The position numbers and the translations under genes are program-made. The notes beneath the pieces are model-generated. The model worked only from the letters and a program-made list of their open reading frames with translations, did no database searches and was not told the DNA's origin. Positions 17,136 to 26,336 of a DNA stretch of 64,000 bases are shown piece by piece. Source of the DNA: Halobaculum magnesiiphilum (GTDB taxonomy: Archaea > Halobacteriota > Halobacteria > Halobacteriales > Haloferacaceae); the NCBI RefSeq assembly GCF_019823105.1, contig NZ_CP081958.1, positions 1,240,001 through 1,304,000 of the forward strand. Direction: 5' to 3'. How positions within the stretch are numbered: the stretch's first letter is position 1; the number at the start of each line of letters is the position of its first letter.

Positions 17136-19505
17136 ATGTGCGATATGGGACCGCAGCCGCTCTCGGAGGTCCAGCGCGAGACGTTGGCGTCGTTCCCGGG
17201 ACGGGGGCACCCGTTGACGGCGAGCGAGGTCGCGAACCGAACCGGCGTCGGGCGACGGGCGGCGTACGACCGGCTCCGCCGCCTCGCCGAGGCCGGTCAC
17301 CTCGAGACGAAGAAGGTCGGATCCGGCGGCCGCGTCTGGTGGCGCCCTCCGGCGTCCGAGCGTGGCGCCTCGGACGCCGACAGGGCGGCCGAGCGGTCGG
17401 GGGATCTCGAGGGTGTCGAGGCCGACCACGGGGAAACGCGCCACCAGTACCGGACGCTCGTCGAGCAGTTCCCGAACGGCGTGCTCGCGCTCGTCGACCG
17501 CGACATGCGCTACACGACCTTCGGCGGGACGCTCGAGGGCGAGACGGACGTGGCGGCCGACGCCCTCGTCGGCGAGCCGCTCCGGGAGGCGCTGCCGGAC
17601 GAGGTCGCCGACGCGGTGATCCCGGGGTACGAGCGGGCGCTCGACGGCGAGGCGTCCGAATACGAGGCCGCGATCGACGACCACGTGTACCGCTTTCACT
17701 TCTACCCCGTCCGCGACGACGACGGCGAGGTGTTCGAGGCGCTGGGGATGTCCCAGGCGGTGACCGAGCGCGTCGAGTACCAGCGGGAACTCGAGAAGCG
17801 CGTCCGCCAGCAGGAAGCCGTCGCCACCCTCGGCCGGCGCGCGCTCGAAGCCGACGACCTCGACGACCTGTTCGCGACGGCCGCGCGCGTCGTCGCGGAG
17901 ACCCTCGGCAACGACTACTGCGAGGTGCTGGATCTGGACGCCGACTCCGGGGAACTGCGCCTGCGACAGGGGGTCGGCTGGGACGACGGCGTCGTGGGGT
18001 CGGCGACGGTGTCGGCCCTCGAGGACGGCTCCCGGGCGGCGTACACGCTGTGCACCTCGGAGCCGGTCGTCGTGGAGGACCTCCGCGAGGAGCGCCGCTT
18101 CGACCCCCCCGAGCTGCTCACGTCCCACGGCGTTCGCAGCGGGATCTCCACGGTGATCGGGCCGCCGGAGTCGCCGTGGGGGATCCTCGGGACTCACGAC
18201 ACCGAGCCGGCGACCCGCTCGGACCACGACGCCGCGTTCGTGCGGGCGGTCGCGAACGTGCTCGCGTCGGCGATCGACCGGACGCGCCACGAGCGGGAGC
18301 TCGACCGGCAACACGATCAACTCGTCGCGCTCGACAGCGTCAGCCGGGTCGTCCGCGACATCACCGAGGCGGCGATCGACCGATCGACGCGCGCGGAGAT
18401 CGAGGCCGCCGTCTGTGAACGCCTCGCCGCCTCCGAGTCGTATCTGTTCGCGTGGATCGGCGACGCCGACGCCGCGAGCCGTGAGATAACTACCCGAGCG
18501 GAGGCCGGCGTCGAGAGGTATCTGGACGGAACCACGGTCTCGATCGACCCCGACGACGAGCACGGGCGGGGGCCGACCGGTCGGGCGTATCGCACGCGGA
18601 CGATCCAGACGACCGACCACGCCGCCGCCGACCCGCGCCAGGAGCCGTGGGCGGACCAGGTCGAGGCATACGGCTACCGCTCGTCGGCGGCGATCCCGAT
18701 CGTTCACGGCGGAACCGTCTACGGGGTGTTGAACGTGTACACCGAGCGTCGCGAGGCGTTCCTCGGGCGCGAACGGGAGGTGATCGGGAAGCTGGGCGAG
18801 GTGGTCGGCCACGCGATCGCGGCCGTCGAGCGCAAACGGGCGCTGTTGGGCGACGAGGTCGTCGAGCTGTCGTTCCTCGTCGAGGACGCGTTCGCCCCGG
18901 CCGGGGTCGACCCCGCACCCGACCCGATCCGGTTCGACGACGCGGTCCCGCTGGGGGACGACGAGTTCGTCGTCTTCGGCCGGACGACGGCCGCGGGCGT
19001 CGAAACGCTGGAGTCGCTCGTCGATTCGCATTCGCTGTATCAGGACCTCCGTGTCCGCTCCGCCGACGACGGCCGGCGGTTCGAACTCTCCGTCGCCGAC
19101 CTGCCGGTACTGTCGGCGATCGCGTCCCAGGGCGGGTCGATCGAGGACGCCGTCGTCGAGGACGGGGACTACCGGCTGACGGTCCGGCTCGCGCCGAGTA
19201 CGGACGCGCGTCGGGTGATCGACGCCATGCGCGAGACGTACCCCGATGTCCGGTTGGTGAAGCGTCGGCAGGTGACCCGGGCGGGGACCGACAGGTCGAC
19301 CACCGCGGTCGCGGCGATCGACTCCCTCAGTGACCGTCAGCGGGCGGCGCTGTCGGCGGCATACCACGCCGGCTACTTCGAGTGGCCCCGCGACGCGACC
19401 GCAGAGGAGGTGGCTTCCTCGCTCGACATCGCGCGGTCGACGCTTCACCGACATCTCCGGACGTGCCAGCGCACGGTGTTCGCGGCGGCGTTCGAGGGCG
19501 GGTGA
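17136..19505 (+). CDS. bacterioopsin-activator-like PAS/GAF/HTH-10 regulator
   Basis: A 789-residue sensor-regulator. In order: an N-terminal winged helix (LTASEVANRTGVGRRAAYDRL) at about 20-70, a PAS domain about 100-220, a GAF domain about 235-395, a second GAF about 410-565 (YRSSAAIPIVHGGTVYGVLNVY), a BAT-type domain about 575-720, and a C-terminal HTH_10 (LSDRQRAALSAAYHAGYFEWPRD) at 735-789. It probably senses small molecules or redox state and controls transcription. A DNA-binding domain at each end is unusual. The ATG at 17136 is chosen; one at 17145 is possible. Confidence 0.88.
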   Translation: MCDMGPQPLSEVQRETLASFPGRGHPLTASEVANRTGVGRRAAYDRLRRLAEAGHLETKKVGSGGRVWWRPPASERGASDADRAAERSGDLEGVEADHGETRHQYRTLVEQFPNGVLALVDRDMRYTTFGGTLEGETDVAADALVGEPLREALPDEVADAVIPGYERALDGEASEYEAAIDDHVYRFHFYPVRDDDGEVFEALGMSQAVTERVEYQRELEKRVRQQEAVATLGRRALEADDLDDLFATAARVVAETLGNDYCEVLDLDADSGELRLRQGVGWDDGVVGSATVSALEDGSRAAYTLCTSEPVVVEDLREERRFDPPELLTSHGVRSGISTVIGPPESPWGILGTHDTEPATRSDHDAAFVRAVANVLASAIDRTRHERELDRQHDQLVALDSVSRVVRDITEAAIDRSTRAEIEAAVCERLAASESYLFAWIGDADAASREITTRAEAGVERYLDGTTVSIDPDDEHGRGPTGRAYRTRTIQTTDHAAADPRQEPWADQVEAYGYRSSAAIPIVHGGTVYGVLNVYTERREAFLGREREVIGKLGEVVGHAIAAVERKRALLGDEVVELSFLVEDAFAPAGVDPAPDPIRFDDAVPLGDDEFVVFGRTTAAGVETLESLVDSHSLYQDLRVRSADDGRRFELSVADLPVLSAIASQGGSIEDAVVEDGDYRLTVRLAPSTDARRVIDAMRETYPDVRLVKRRQVTRAGTDRSTTAVAAIDSLSDRQRAALSAAYHAGYFEWPRDATAEEVASSLDIARSTLHRHLRTCQRTVFAAAFEGG

Positions 19506-19585
19506 GCGGCACGCCGCCGCGCGGACGGTCGAACGCTGGCGATCCGGCCGACCCCCCGAAGACGCCGAGAGCGCGGCGGCCTCCG

Positions 19586-20548
19586 TTACGGCTCGATCAC
19601 GAGCTTCCCGAGGAAGCTGTCCTCTAGCACGGCGCGCTGGGCCTCCGCGGCGCCCTCCAGGTCGTAGCTGTGGGCGACCCGAATCGCGATGTCATCGCCC
19701 CACAGCGACGCCACGTCCGCGAGCGCGTCCGCGAGGCTCGGCGTGTTGAACATCGACATGAGCTGCAGGGTCAGGTCCTTGCCGCGGGCCGCCGACGACT
19801 GGGGGAACCCGATCTCGGGATCGTTCTCGCCGATGCCGACGACGCGACAACCCTGGGCGGCGACCTCGGCGTCGAAGCCGAGGTACTGGTCGAGCCGGTG
19901 GTCTAAGATCACGTCGACCCCGTCGCCGTCGGCGGCGTCGACGACCGCCTCCGCGAGGTCGTCGCGGGTGTAGTCGAGCACCGCGTCGGCGCCGAGCGCC
20001 GTCACGTCGTCGTGGTACCCCTCGGCGGCGGTGGCGATCACGTGCGCGCCGGTGGCGGCGGCGACCTGCACCGCCGCGTGGCCGACGCCGCCGGAGCCGC
20101 CGTGGATCAGGACCGTCTCGGCCGGACGCAGGGTCGCGTGTTGGACGAGCGCGCGCCAGGCCGTGACGGCGGCGACGCCCGCCCCGCCGGCGGCGACGAG
20201 GTCGGCGCCGTCGGGCAGCACCGCGATGCGATCGTCCGGGACGGCGACGAACTCGGCGTAGCCGCCGGGCATCGCCCCCGACAGCCCGGTCGCGAACACC
20301 TCGTCGCCCTCCTCGATCCCCTCGACGGCGTCGCCGACTTCCACGGCCGTTCCGGCGGCGTCGACGCCGGGGATCGCTGGCAGGCCGTACGGCTCGTAGG
20401 ATCCCTCGCGGAAATACGTGTCAACGGGGTTGACGCCGGCGGCGGCGACCTCGACGAGCACCTCGTCGGGGGCCGGATCCGGCCGGTCGACCTCGTCCAC
20501 CTGGAGCACCGATTCGTCGCCGTGTTCGTGGTATCGGACCGCGCGCAT
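19586..20548 (-). CDS. NADPH:quinone oxidoreductase (MDR superfamily)
   Basis: A 320-residue zinc-independent medium-chain reductase. It has the GroES-like N-terminal domain (GVNPVDTYFREG near 38-49) and the Rossmann motif HGGSGGVGHAAVQVA near 148-162. It lacks the cysteines that bind structural zinc, as quinone-oxidoreductase (Qor) members do. It likely uses NADPH to reduce quinones or other carbonyl compounds. The ATG at 20548 has a TATA-like box 26 bp upstream. Confidence 0.9.
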   Translation of the reverse strand: MRAVRYHEHGDESVLQVDEVDRPDPAPDEVLVEVAAAGVNPVDTYFREGSYEPYGLPAIPGVDAAGTAVEVGDAVEGIEEGDEVFATGLSGAMPGGYAEFVAVPDDRIAVLPDGADLVAAGGAGVAAVTAWRALVQHATLRPAETVLIHGGSGGVGHAAVQVAAATGAHVIATAAEGYHDDVTALGADAVLDYTRDDLAEAVVDAADGDGVDVILDHRLDQYLGFDAEVAAQGCRVVGIGENDPEIGFPQSSAARGKDLTLQLMSMFNTPSLADALADVASLWGDDIAIRVAHSYDLEGAAEAQRAVLEDSFLGKLVIEP

Positions 20549-20569
20549 GGCGGTACGTCCCGCCGGGGC

Positions 20570-20580
20570 GACTTAACTCC
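20570..20580 (-). promoter_or_regulatory. TATA-like box for the quinone oxidoreductase
   Basis: Minus-strand GGAGTTAAGT centred 26 bp before the ATG at 20548. Confidence 0.5.
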
Positions 20581-20675
20581 GGGCGGCGGCGGAACCGTGC
20601 GCCGCCCGGCCACGGAGACGACCCGGCCGCCGGCGACCGGTGGAGTGAAACGATCCGCCGCGGTAGCGGTCGGGT

Positions 20676-20966
20676 ATGTCCCTCCGGCACGCCGGCGCGA
20701 CGCTGTTCGGGGCCGGGCTGCTCGTCTGCACGGTGCTGCTCGTGACGATCGGCCCCATCGCCGCCGCGACCGAGGCGTTCTGTCCGGGTCCGCGACGGCT
20801 CGCCGAGTTCGCCGTGACCGGGGTCCGAGCGTGGCCCCCGACGCTGACGTACACCGACGGCTGCAACGAGATCCTCCTGCGCCCGTCGGTGCTGTGGTCG
20901 GCCGTCGCCGCCGCCGGCGGGCTCCTCCTGGCCGGCGTCGGGCAGGCGCTCGTGCAGCGGGCGTGA
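20676..20966 (+). CDS. small two-helix membrane protein
   Basis: A 96-residue protein with helices at about 8-30 and 72-92 and a short loop holding two cysteines (in FCPGP and DGCNE) that could form a disulfide outside the cell. I do not recognise the family. It lies between the divergent quinone oxidoreductase and sucC. Confidence 0.6.
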   Translation: MSLRHAGATLFGAGLLVCTVLLVTIGPIAAATEAFCPGPRRLAEFAVTGVRAWPPTLTYTDGCNEILLRPSVLWSAVAAAGGLLLAGVGQALVQRA

Positions 20967-21086
20967 TCGGTCGAGTATGGCCGCGCCCGCCGACGGTGTA
21001 ACCGGGCGAGTCGCCCCCGCCCTCGCGACGCGAGTGCGACCGGAATCGGCGGGATTTAACCCCCCGAGTGGCTGCTATCCACACGC

Positions 21087-22232
21087 ATGAGACTTCACGA
21101 GTATCAGGCGAAGCAGGTCTTCGCCGACGCCGGGATCCCGACCCCGGACTCGCGGCTCGCGTCCACCGTCGAGGAGGTCATGGACGCGGTCGACGAGATC
21201 GGCTACCCGGCGGCCATCAAGGCGCAGGTCCACGTCGGCGGACGTGGGAAGGCTGGGGGAATCGAGATCGCCACGAGCGAGGCGGAGGCCCGCGAGGCGG
21301 CCGAGTCCATCCTCGGGATGGACCTCAAGGGCTACACCGTCGACACGGTCCTCGTCGAGGCCGGCGTCGACTTCGAGAACGAGCTGTACGTGGGCATCAC
21401 GATGGACCGCGGCGAGGGCGAGCCCGTCGCGATGGTCTCCACCGAGGGCGGCGTCGACATCGAGTCGGTCGCCGAGGAGACGCCCGAGAAGATCGCCCGC
21501 GAGCACATCGACCCCGCCTTCGGCCTGCACGCCTACCAGGCCCGCAAGGTCGTCTTCGAGGCCGGCATCCCGCGCGACGTGGCGATGGACGTGGCCTCCA
21601 TCCTCTCGACGCTGTACGACCTGTACGAGTCGAAGGACGCCTCCGAGGTCGAGATCAACCCCGTGATGATCACCTCGGACCGGGAGGTCGTCGCCGCCGA
21701 CGCCGTCATGAACATCGACGAGGACGCGCTGTTCCGCCAGCCCGACCTCGCGGAGATGGAGGACGAGGCCGCCGGCGACGAGCTGGAGGCGAAGGCCAAC
21801 GAGTACGGCTTCGACTACGTCCGCCTGTCGGGCAACGTCGGCATCATCGGCAACGGCGCCGGGCTCGTGATGACGACGCTCGACCTCGTGGACTACTACG
21901 GCGGCGCGCCCGCCAACTTCCTCGACATCGGCGGCGGCGCCAAGGCCGAGCGCGTCACGCAGGCGCTCGATATGGTGTTCTCCGACGAGAACGTCGACTC
22001 GGTCGTGTTCAACATCTTCGGCGGGATCACCCGCGGCGACGAGGTCGCCAAGGGGATCAACGAGGCGCTCGACGGGTTCGACGAGATCCCCAAGCCGGTC
22101 GTCGTCCGCCTCGCCGGGACGAACGCCGAGGAGGGAATGGAGATCCTCAACGAGGACCTCGTACAGGTCGAGGGGACCCTAGAGGAAGCGGTGCAGCGTG
22201 CGGTGAAGAACGCACAGGAGGTCCAAGCATGA
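21087..22232 (+). CDS. sucC: succinate-CoA ligase (ADP-forming) subunit beta
   Basis: A 381-residue ATP-grasp subunit of succinyl-CoA synthetase, the citric-acid-cycle enzyme that couples succinyl-CoA cleavage to nucleotide phosphorylation. Visible: [15 protein letters not shown] (nucleotide-binding loop) near 45-59, EINPVMI near 190 (Mg binding), and [12 protein letters not shown] and GGGAKAERV in the C-terminal CoA-ligase domain. The length is normal. Its stop overlaps the sucD start (ATGA). A TATA-like GATTTAACC at about 21052-21060 precedes it. Confidence 0.97.
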   Translation: MRLHEYQAKQVFADAGIPTPDSRLASTVEEVMDAVDEIGYPAAIKAQVHVGGRGKAGGIEIATSEAEAREAAESILGMDLKGYTVDTVLVEAGVDFENELYVGITMDRGEGEPVAMVSTEGGVDIESVAEETPEKIAREHIDPAFGLHAYQARKVVFEAGIPRDVAMDVASILSTLYDLYESKDASEVEINPVMITSDREVVAADAVMNIDEDALFRQPDLAEMEDEAAGDELEAKANEYGFDYVRLSGNVGIIGNGAGLVMTTLDLVDYYGGAPANFLDIGGGAKAERVTQALDMVFSDENVDSVVFNIFGGITRGDEVAKGINEALDGFDEIPKPVVVRLAGTNAEEGMEILNEDLVQVEGTLEEAVQRAVKNAQEVQA

Positions 22233-23098
22233 GTATCTTCGTCGACGACGACACTCGCGTCGTGGTGCAGGGCATCACGGGCGGGGAAGGTAAGTTCCAC
22301 ACCGAACAGATGCTGGAGTACGGCACGAACGTCGTCGCGGGCGCGGTGCCCGGCAAGGGCGGCCAGGAGGTCGCCGGCGTCCCCGTCTACGACACCGTCG
22401 ACGAGGCCGTCGACGCCGAGGACGCCGACGCCTCCGTCGTGTTCGTCCCGCCGGCGTTCGCCGGCGACGCCGTCTTCGAGGCGCTCGACACCGACCTCGA
22501 CCTCGTCGTCGCCATCACGGAGGGCATCCCGACCCAGGACATGGCGAAGGTGAACAAGCGCCTCTCGGAGGTCGACACGCGCCTGCTCGGCCCCAACTGC
22601 CCCGGGATCATCACCCCCGGCGAGGCGAAGCTGGGCATCCTCCCGGGCAACATCTTCGAGTCCGGCGACGTGGGCCTCGTCTCGCGCTCGGGCACCCTGA
22701 CCTACCAGGTCGTCTCGAACCTGACCGAGCGCGGCATCGGTCAGACGACCGCCATCGGCATCGGCGGCGACCCGATCATCGGGACCTCCTTCGTCGACGC
22801 CCTCGAGGCCTTCGAGGCCGACCAGGACACGAAGGCGGTCGTGATGTGCGGCGAGATCGGCGGCGAGGACGAGGAGCAGGCCGCCCGCTACATCGCCCAG
22901 AACATGGACACGCCCGTCGCCGGCTTCATCGCCGGCCGCACCGCCCCGCCGGGCAAGCGCATGGGCCACGCCGGCGCCATCGTCTCCGGCTCGGGCACCG
23001 GCACCGCCGAGTCGAAGATCGGCGCGCTCAACGACGCGGGCGTCCCCGTCGGCGACACGCCCAACGAGGTCGCCGACCACATCGAGGACTTCCTGTAA
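22229..23098 (+). CDS. sucD: succinate-CoA ligase subunit alpha
   Basis: A 289-residue CoA-binding subunit that is transiently phosphorylated on histidine. The N-terminal CoA-binding fold shows [17 protein letters not shown], then [15 protein letters not shown]. The phospho-acceptor His is in MGHAGAIV near residue 247. It is translationally coupled to sucC by a four-base overlap, guaranteeing balanced subunits. A T-run directly after the stop probably terminates the operon. Confidence 0.97.
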   Translation: MSIFVDDDTRVVVQGITGGEGKFHTEQMLEYGTNVVAGAVPGKGGQEVAGVPVYDTVDEAVDAEDADASVVFVPPAFAGDAVFEALDTDLDLVVAITEGIPTQDMAKVNKRLSEVDTRLLGPNCPGIITPGEAKLGILPGNIFESGDVGLVSRSGTLTYQVVSNLTERGIGQTTAIGIGGDPIIGTSFVDALEAFEADQDTKAVVMCGEIGGEDEEQAARYIAQNMDTPVAGFIAGRTAPPGKRMGHAGAIVSGSGTGTAESKIGALNDAGVPVGDTPNEVADHIEDFL

Positions 23099-23117
23099 CG
23101 CCGCCGCCGTCGACCCG

Positions 23118-23122
23118 TTTTT
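23118..23122 (+). terminator. oligo-T terminator after sucCD
   Basis: TTTTT 20 bp after the sucD stop, in the short convergent gap before thrC. Archaeal termination commonly uses such T-runs without a hairpin. It overlaps the thrC stop codon. Confidence 0.5.
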
Positions 23123-24404
23123 ATTCGCCCGCGTCGCCGAGACCGAGCGCCGCCGCGAGCCCCGAGCGCGGCACCGTCTCGACGTCCAAGCTGCCGCTTC
23201 GCCCGTCGCCGCCGTCCGTTCCGCCGTAGCCGACGCCGGTGGCGACGAGGACGACGTGCTCGCCCGCGTCGACCGCGCCGCGCTCGCGGAGCCGCCGGAG
23301 TCCCGCCAGCGGCGTCGCCGACGCGGGCTCGACACGGATCCCGGCGGCGACCAGGTCGCGTCGGGCCGCGTGGATCGCGTCGTCGTCGACGGCGAGCGCC
23401 GCGCCGTCGGTGGCGCGGGCGGCCGCCAGCGCCCGCGTCCCGCTCGGCGGATCCGGGTTGGCGATGGAGTACGCGACCGTCTCGCCGACCTCCTCGCCCT
23501 CGAGACGGGTCACCGCGTCGTCGCCGCGCTCGAACGCCGCCGCGACCGGCGCGCACGCGGCCGCCTGCACGAAGTACAGCCGCGGCGGGTCGTCGACCAG
23601 GCCCGCCGCGGTCGCCTCGCGGACCGCCTTCCAGGCGGCGCTGGCGTGGCCGCCGCTGCTGATCGGCATGACGACGGCGTCGGGCACGTCGGGGGCGGCC
23701 TCGGTGGTCCCGCGCTCGCCCCCGCCGACGCCACCGCCGGCCTCGCCGGTTGCGAACGCCCGCAGGACCTCCAGGACGGTCGTCTTCTGGCCGGCGACGC
23801 GCAGCGGGGAGTCGGAGTTGACGAACTCGATCCCCGACTCGGGACCCAGATCGAGCGCGTCGTAGTAGAGCCGGCCGTAGTCGCCGTCGACGCGGACGAT
23901 CCGCGGGTCGTACGCGGCGATCCGTCGGAGCCGCGCCGCGGAGATGTCCGCGGGGACGAGCACGACGCACTCGAGGTCCGTGCTCGCGCCGTGGGCCGCC
24001 ATCGAGACGGCCATGTTCCCGTGGGAGACCGTCCCGACGGCGTCGGGGGCGCCATCGCCGGCGAACGTGGCGCCGCCTTCCCCGTCCGCGACCGCGGCGG
24101 CGACGCCGACGGCGCTGCCGCGGTCCTTGAACGAGCCGGTCGGGTTCGTTCCCTCGATCTTCACGTGGACGCGGGCGCCGCCCGCGTCGAGCCCCGACGC
24201 GCGAACCAGCGGCGTCGCGCCGGCGGCCGCCGCGAGCCCGCCCGGGGGCGGCTCGACCGGGAGGAGGTCGCCGAACGCCCACACGCCGTCGCGGTCGGGC
24301 CACGCGACCCCGTCGGGGTCGGTGTCGAACCACAGCGGCTCGCCGCAGTCGTCGCACCGTTGGCCCGACTCGGCGGTCCGACCACAGGCGTCGCAGGTGA
24401 GCAC
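23121..24404 (-). CDS. thrC: threonine synthase
   Basis: A 427-residue fold-type II PLP enzyme converting O-phosphohomoserine to threonine. An N-terminal zinc ribbon (Cys4, 7, 17, 20) precedes the catalytic domain; Lys94 in GSFKDRG forms the Schiff base. SHGNMAVSMAAHG and SSGGHASAAWKA are the PLP-phosphate and substrate loops. Two low-complexity Gly/Glu inserts are visible. The GTG at 24404 includes the whole zinc ribbon and has a T-rich box 27 bp upstream. It is convergent with sucD. A second, shorter homologue is encoded at 59528. Confidence 0.9.
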   Translation of the reverse strand: MLTCDACGRTAESGQRCDDCGEPLWFDTDPDGVAWPDRDGVWAFGDLLPVEPPPGGLAAAAGATPLVRASGLDAGGARVHVKIEGTNPTGSFKDRGSAVGVAAAVADGEGGATFAGDGAPDAVGTVSHGNMAVSMAAHGASTDLECVVLVPADISAARLRRIAAYDPRIVRVDGDYGRLYYDALDLGPESGIEFVNSDSPLRVAGQKTTVLEVLRAFATGEAGGGVGGGERGTTEAAPDVPDAVVMPISSGGHASAAWKAVREATAAGLVDDPPRLYFVQAAACAPVAAAFERGDDAVTRLEGEEVGETVAYSIANPDPPSGTRALAAARATDGAALAVDDDAIHAARRDLVAAGIRVEPASATPLAGLRRLRERGAVDAGEHVVLVATGVGYGGTDGGDGRSGSLDVETVPRSGLAAALGLGDAGE

Positions 24405-24639
24405 GTCCGAACGCGGGCGGGCGGGCGGGAAAAGCCCGACGCCCCCGGACCCGACGACGACCGGCCGGCTCGGGGGGCGGCGATCGACCGACGATCGCGC
24501 CCGCGCTCGTACCGAATATCGTCACCGATCCCCACGCCGTATGCCAACTTTTCGCGTTCGGGAGCGACGGACTCTTTCGTGTGAGCCGTGAATCGCGAGG
24601 CAGCTCCGGCGTCACCGACGCCGAGAGTCCTCCCTACAG

Positions 24640-25242
24640 ATGAACGCACGATCCACGATCCCCGCGCTCGTACTGCTCTCCGTGCTGGTCGGCGCCGTCG
24701 CCCTCGCGGGCGGCCTCGCCGCCGGCACCGCGACCGCACAGACGGCCAACGTCACCGCCGACGTGAGTGTCGACGACCAGACCGGCGCCGAGTCGGTGAC
24801 CGTCGCCGAGGCGACGCTGCCCGAGGGCGGCTACGTCGTCGTCTACAACGCCTCCGGCGGCATCGTCGGCGTCTCCGAGTACCTGGACAACGGCACCCAC
24901 GAGGACGTGACTCTCGAAGTCTCGCCCGAGTTCTCGCGCAGCCAGGTCGCCGTCGCCGAGGTCCGCGCCGACGACGGCGACGAGTCGTTCAACGCCTCCG
25001 CCGACACGCCGTACACGAACGACAACGGCCAGCCGATCGGCGACACCGCGTACGTGACCGTCGAGCAGACCGAGACGGCCACCGCGACGCCGACGGCGAC
25101 CGCCACCGCGACGGCGACCGAGTCGGGCGAGCCCGCGACGACCGCCGCGACCGACGAGCCCACCGAGACGAGCGGTCCCGGCTTCGGGATCGCCGCGGCC
25201 CTGGTCGCGCTGGTCGGCGCCGCGCTGCTCGCGCGCCGGTAA
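24640..25242 (+). CDS. secreted PGF-CTERM surface protein (DUF7282-like)
   Basis: A 200-residue exported protein: signal peptide about 1-33 ending ATA-QT, one domain about 35-140 (VVVYNASGGIVGVSEYLDN, probably DUF7282), a Thr/Ala/Glu-rich stalk 145-178 fit for O-glycosylation, then the sorting tag SGPGFG, one helix and ALLARR. The PGF-CTERM tag is processed by archaeosortase A and replaced by a lipid anchor on the cell surface. Several N-glycosylation sequons (NVT, NAS, NGT) are present. No operon partner. Confidence 0.88.
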   Translation: MNARSTIPALVLLSVLVGAVALAGGLAAGTATAQTANVTADVSVDDQTGAESVTVAEATLPEGGYVVVYNASGGIVGVSEYLDNGTHEDVTLEVSPEFSRSQVAVAEVRADDGDESFNASADTPYTNDNGQPIGDTAYVTVEQTETATATPTATATATATESGEPATTAATDEPTETSGPGFGIAAALVALVGAALLARR

Positions 25243-25378
25243 CGTCCGCGACCCCGTCGCCGGACCGACGCATCGACACCGAACGCGAACTCCCTTTGTG
25301 TACCCGGATCCGAGCGATCCGCGAGCCGCCCGGCCGCGGAACGCGGGATTGAACCCTCGTCGCCGGCTACCGACGGGT

Positions 25379-26044
25379 ATGACCGACGAGACTCCCGACG
25401 GATCCGGGGCGGCGACGGACGCCGAGCCCGCGGCCGACGCCGGAGACGGCGGCGACGGCGGCGACGGCGGCGACGGCGGCGGCGACGCGGACGACGAGTG
25501 GCTCGCGCGCCTCCGCGAGATGCGCGACGAGAAGGACGAGTTCCTCGCGAGCGACCCCCAGTCCCCCCTCGATCCGTCGCTGCGCGACGACTTCGACGGC
25601 CTCGACTACTTCGAGCCCGACCCCGCCTACCGCGTGACGGCGTCCCTGGAGGTGCACGACGACCCCGACGCGGTCGAGCTGACGGTTCGCAACGGCACCG
25701 CCGAGCGGTTCCACCGCGTCGCGACGCTGTCGTTCACGCTCCCGAGCGCCGGCGGCGGCGAGGTCGAGGAGACGCTCACGGCGCTGCGTGCGGACGGCTC
25801 GGCGGCGTTGTTCCTCCCGTTCCGCGACAAGACGACCGGCCAGCAGACGTACGACGGCGGCCGGTACATGGACCTCCACCCCGACGGCGACCTCGACGGG
25901 ATCGACGAGGTGACGCTGGATTTCAACCTCGCGTACACGCCCTTCTGCGCGTTCGCGGACGCGTTCGCCTGCCCGCTGCCGCCGACCGACAACTGGCTCG
26001 AGGTCGCGGTGCCCGCCGGCGAACGCGACCCGACGCTGGAGTGA
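25379..26044 (+). CDS. DUF1684 family protein
   Basis: A 221-residue protein. After a disordered Gly/Asp/Ala-rich head (1-40, with GGDGGDGGDGG repeats) come the DUF1684 blocks: MRDEKDEFLASDPQSPL, FDGLDYFEPDPAYRV, FRDKTTGQQTYDGGRYM, and LDFNLAYTPFCAFADAFACP with PLPPTDNWLEVAVPAGE. The family is widespread in bacteria and haloarchaea; its function is unproven. The C-terminal codons and stop lie in a 34-bp direct repeat. The ATG at 25379 is the first with an acidic haloarchaeal head. Confidence 0.85.
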   Translation: MTDETPDGSGAATDAEPAADAGDGGDGGDGGDGGGDADDEWLARLREMRDEKDEFLASDPQSPLDPSLRDDFDGLDYFEPDPAYRVTASLEVHDDPDAVELTVRNGTAERFHRVATLSFTLPSAGGGEVEETLTALRADGSAALFLPFRDKTTGQQTYDGGRYMDLHPDGDLDGIDEVTLDFNLAYTPFCAFADAFACPLPPTDNWLEVAVPAGERDPTLE

Positions 26045-26097
26045 GACGGCGCGCGCAGTCGGTACCCGACGCTGGAGTGAGACGGCGCGCGCAGTCG
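26028..26097. repeat. tandem 34-bp duplication over a stop codon
   Basis: Two identical 34-bp copies, 26028-26061 and 26064-26097, separated by two bases. The first copy contains the last codons and stop of the DUF1684 gene; the second is untranslated. It looks like a recent tandem duplication. Confidence 0.9.
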
Positions 26098-26147
26098 CGA
26101 CCGGCCGAAAAGTAACCCTTAGTACGGGCGAGATCCCATTGCCGCCC

Positions 26148-26324
26148 ATGCAACGAACGGTCGTCCTCGGCGCGGTTCTCATGCTCGTCGGCACCGTGCT
26201 GTTCTTCCCGAGCCTGGGCCCGCAGTCCGGGTCGCTCGCGAGTTGGGCGCTGGTCCCGGCGGCGGCACTGCTCACCTACGGAACCTACCTGATCGGCACG
26301 AGCGGCGGCGGCCGCGCCGTCTGA
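26148..26324 (+). CDS. 58-residue membrane protein
   Basis: A short protein with two hydrophobic helices (about 4-20 and 30-50), joined by a Ser/Gly-rich loop. The family is not recognised. The ATG at 26148 is preferred over a TTG three codons upstream. It starts 50 bp after the tandem duplication and may share transcription with the DUF1684 gene. Confidence 0.6.
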   Translation: MQRTVVLGAVLMLVGTVLFFPSLGPQSGSLASWALVPAAALLTYGTYLIGTSGGGRAV

Positions 26325-26336
26325 TCGGGCCCCGAC

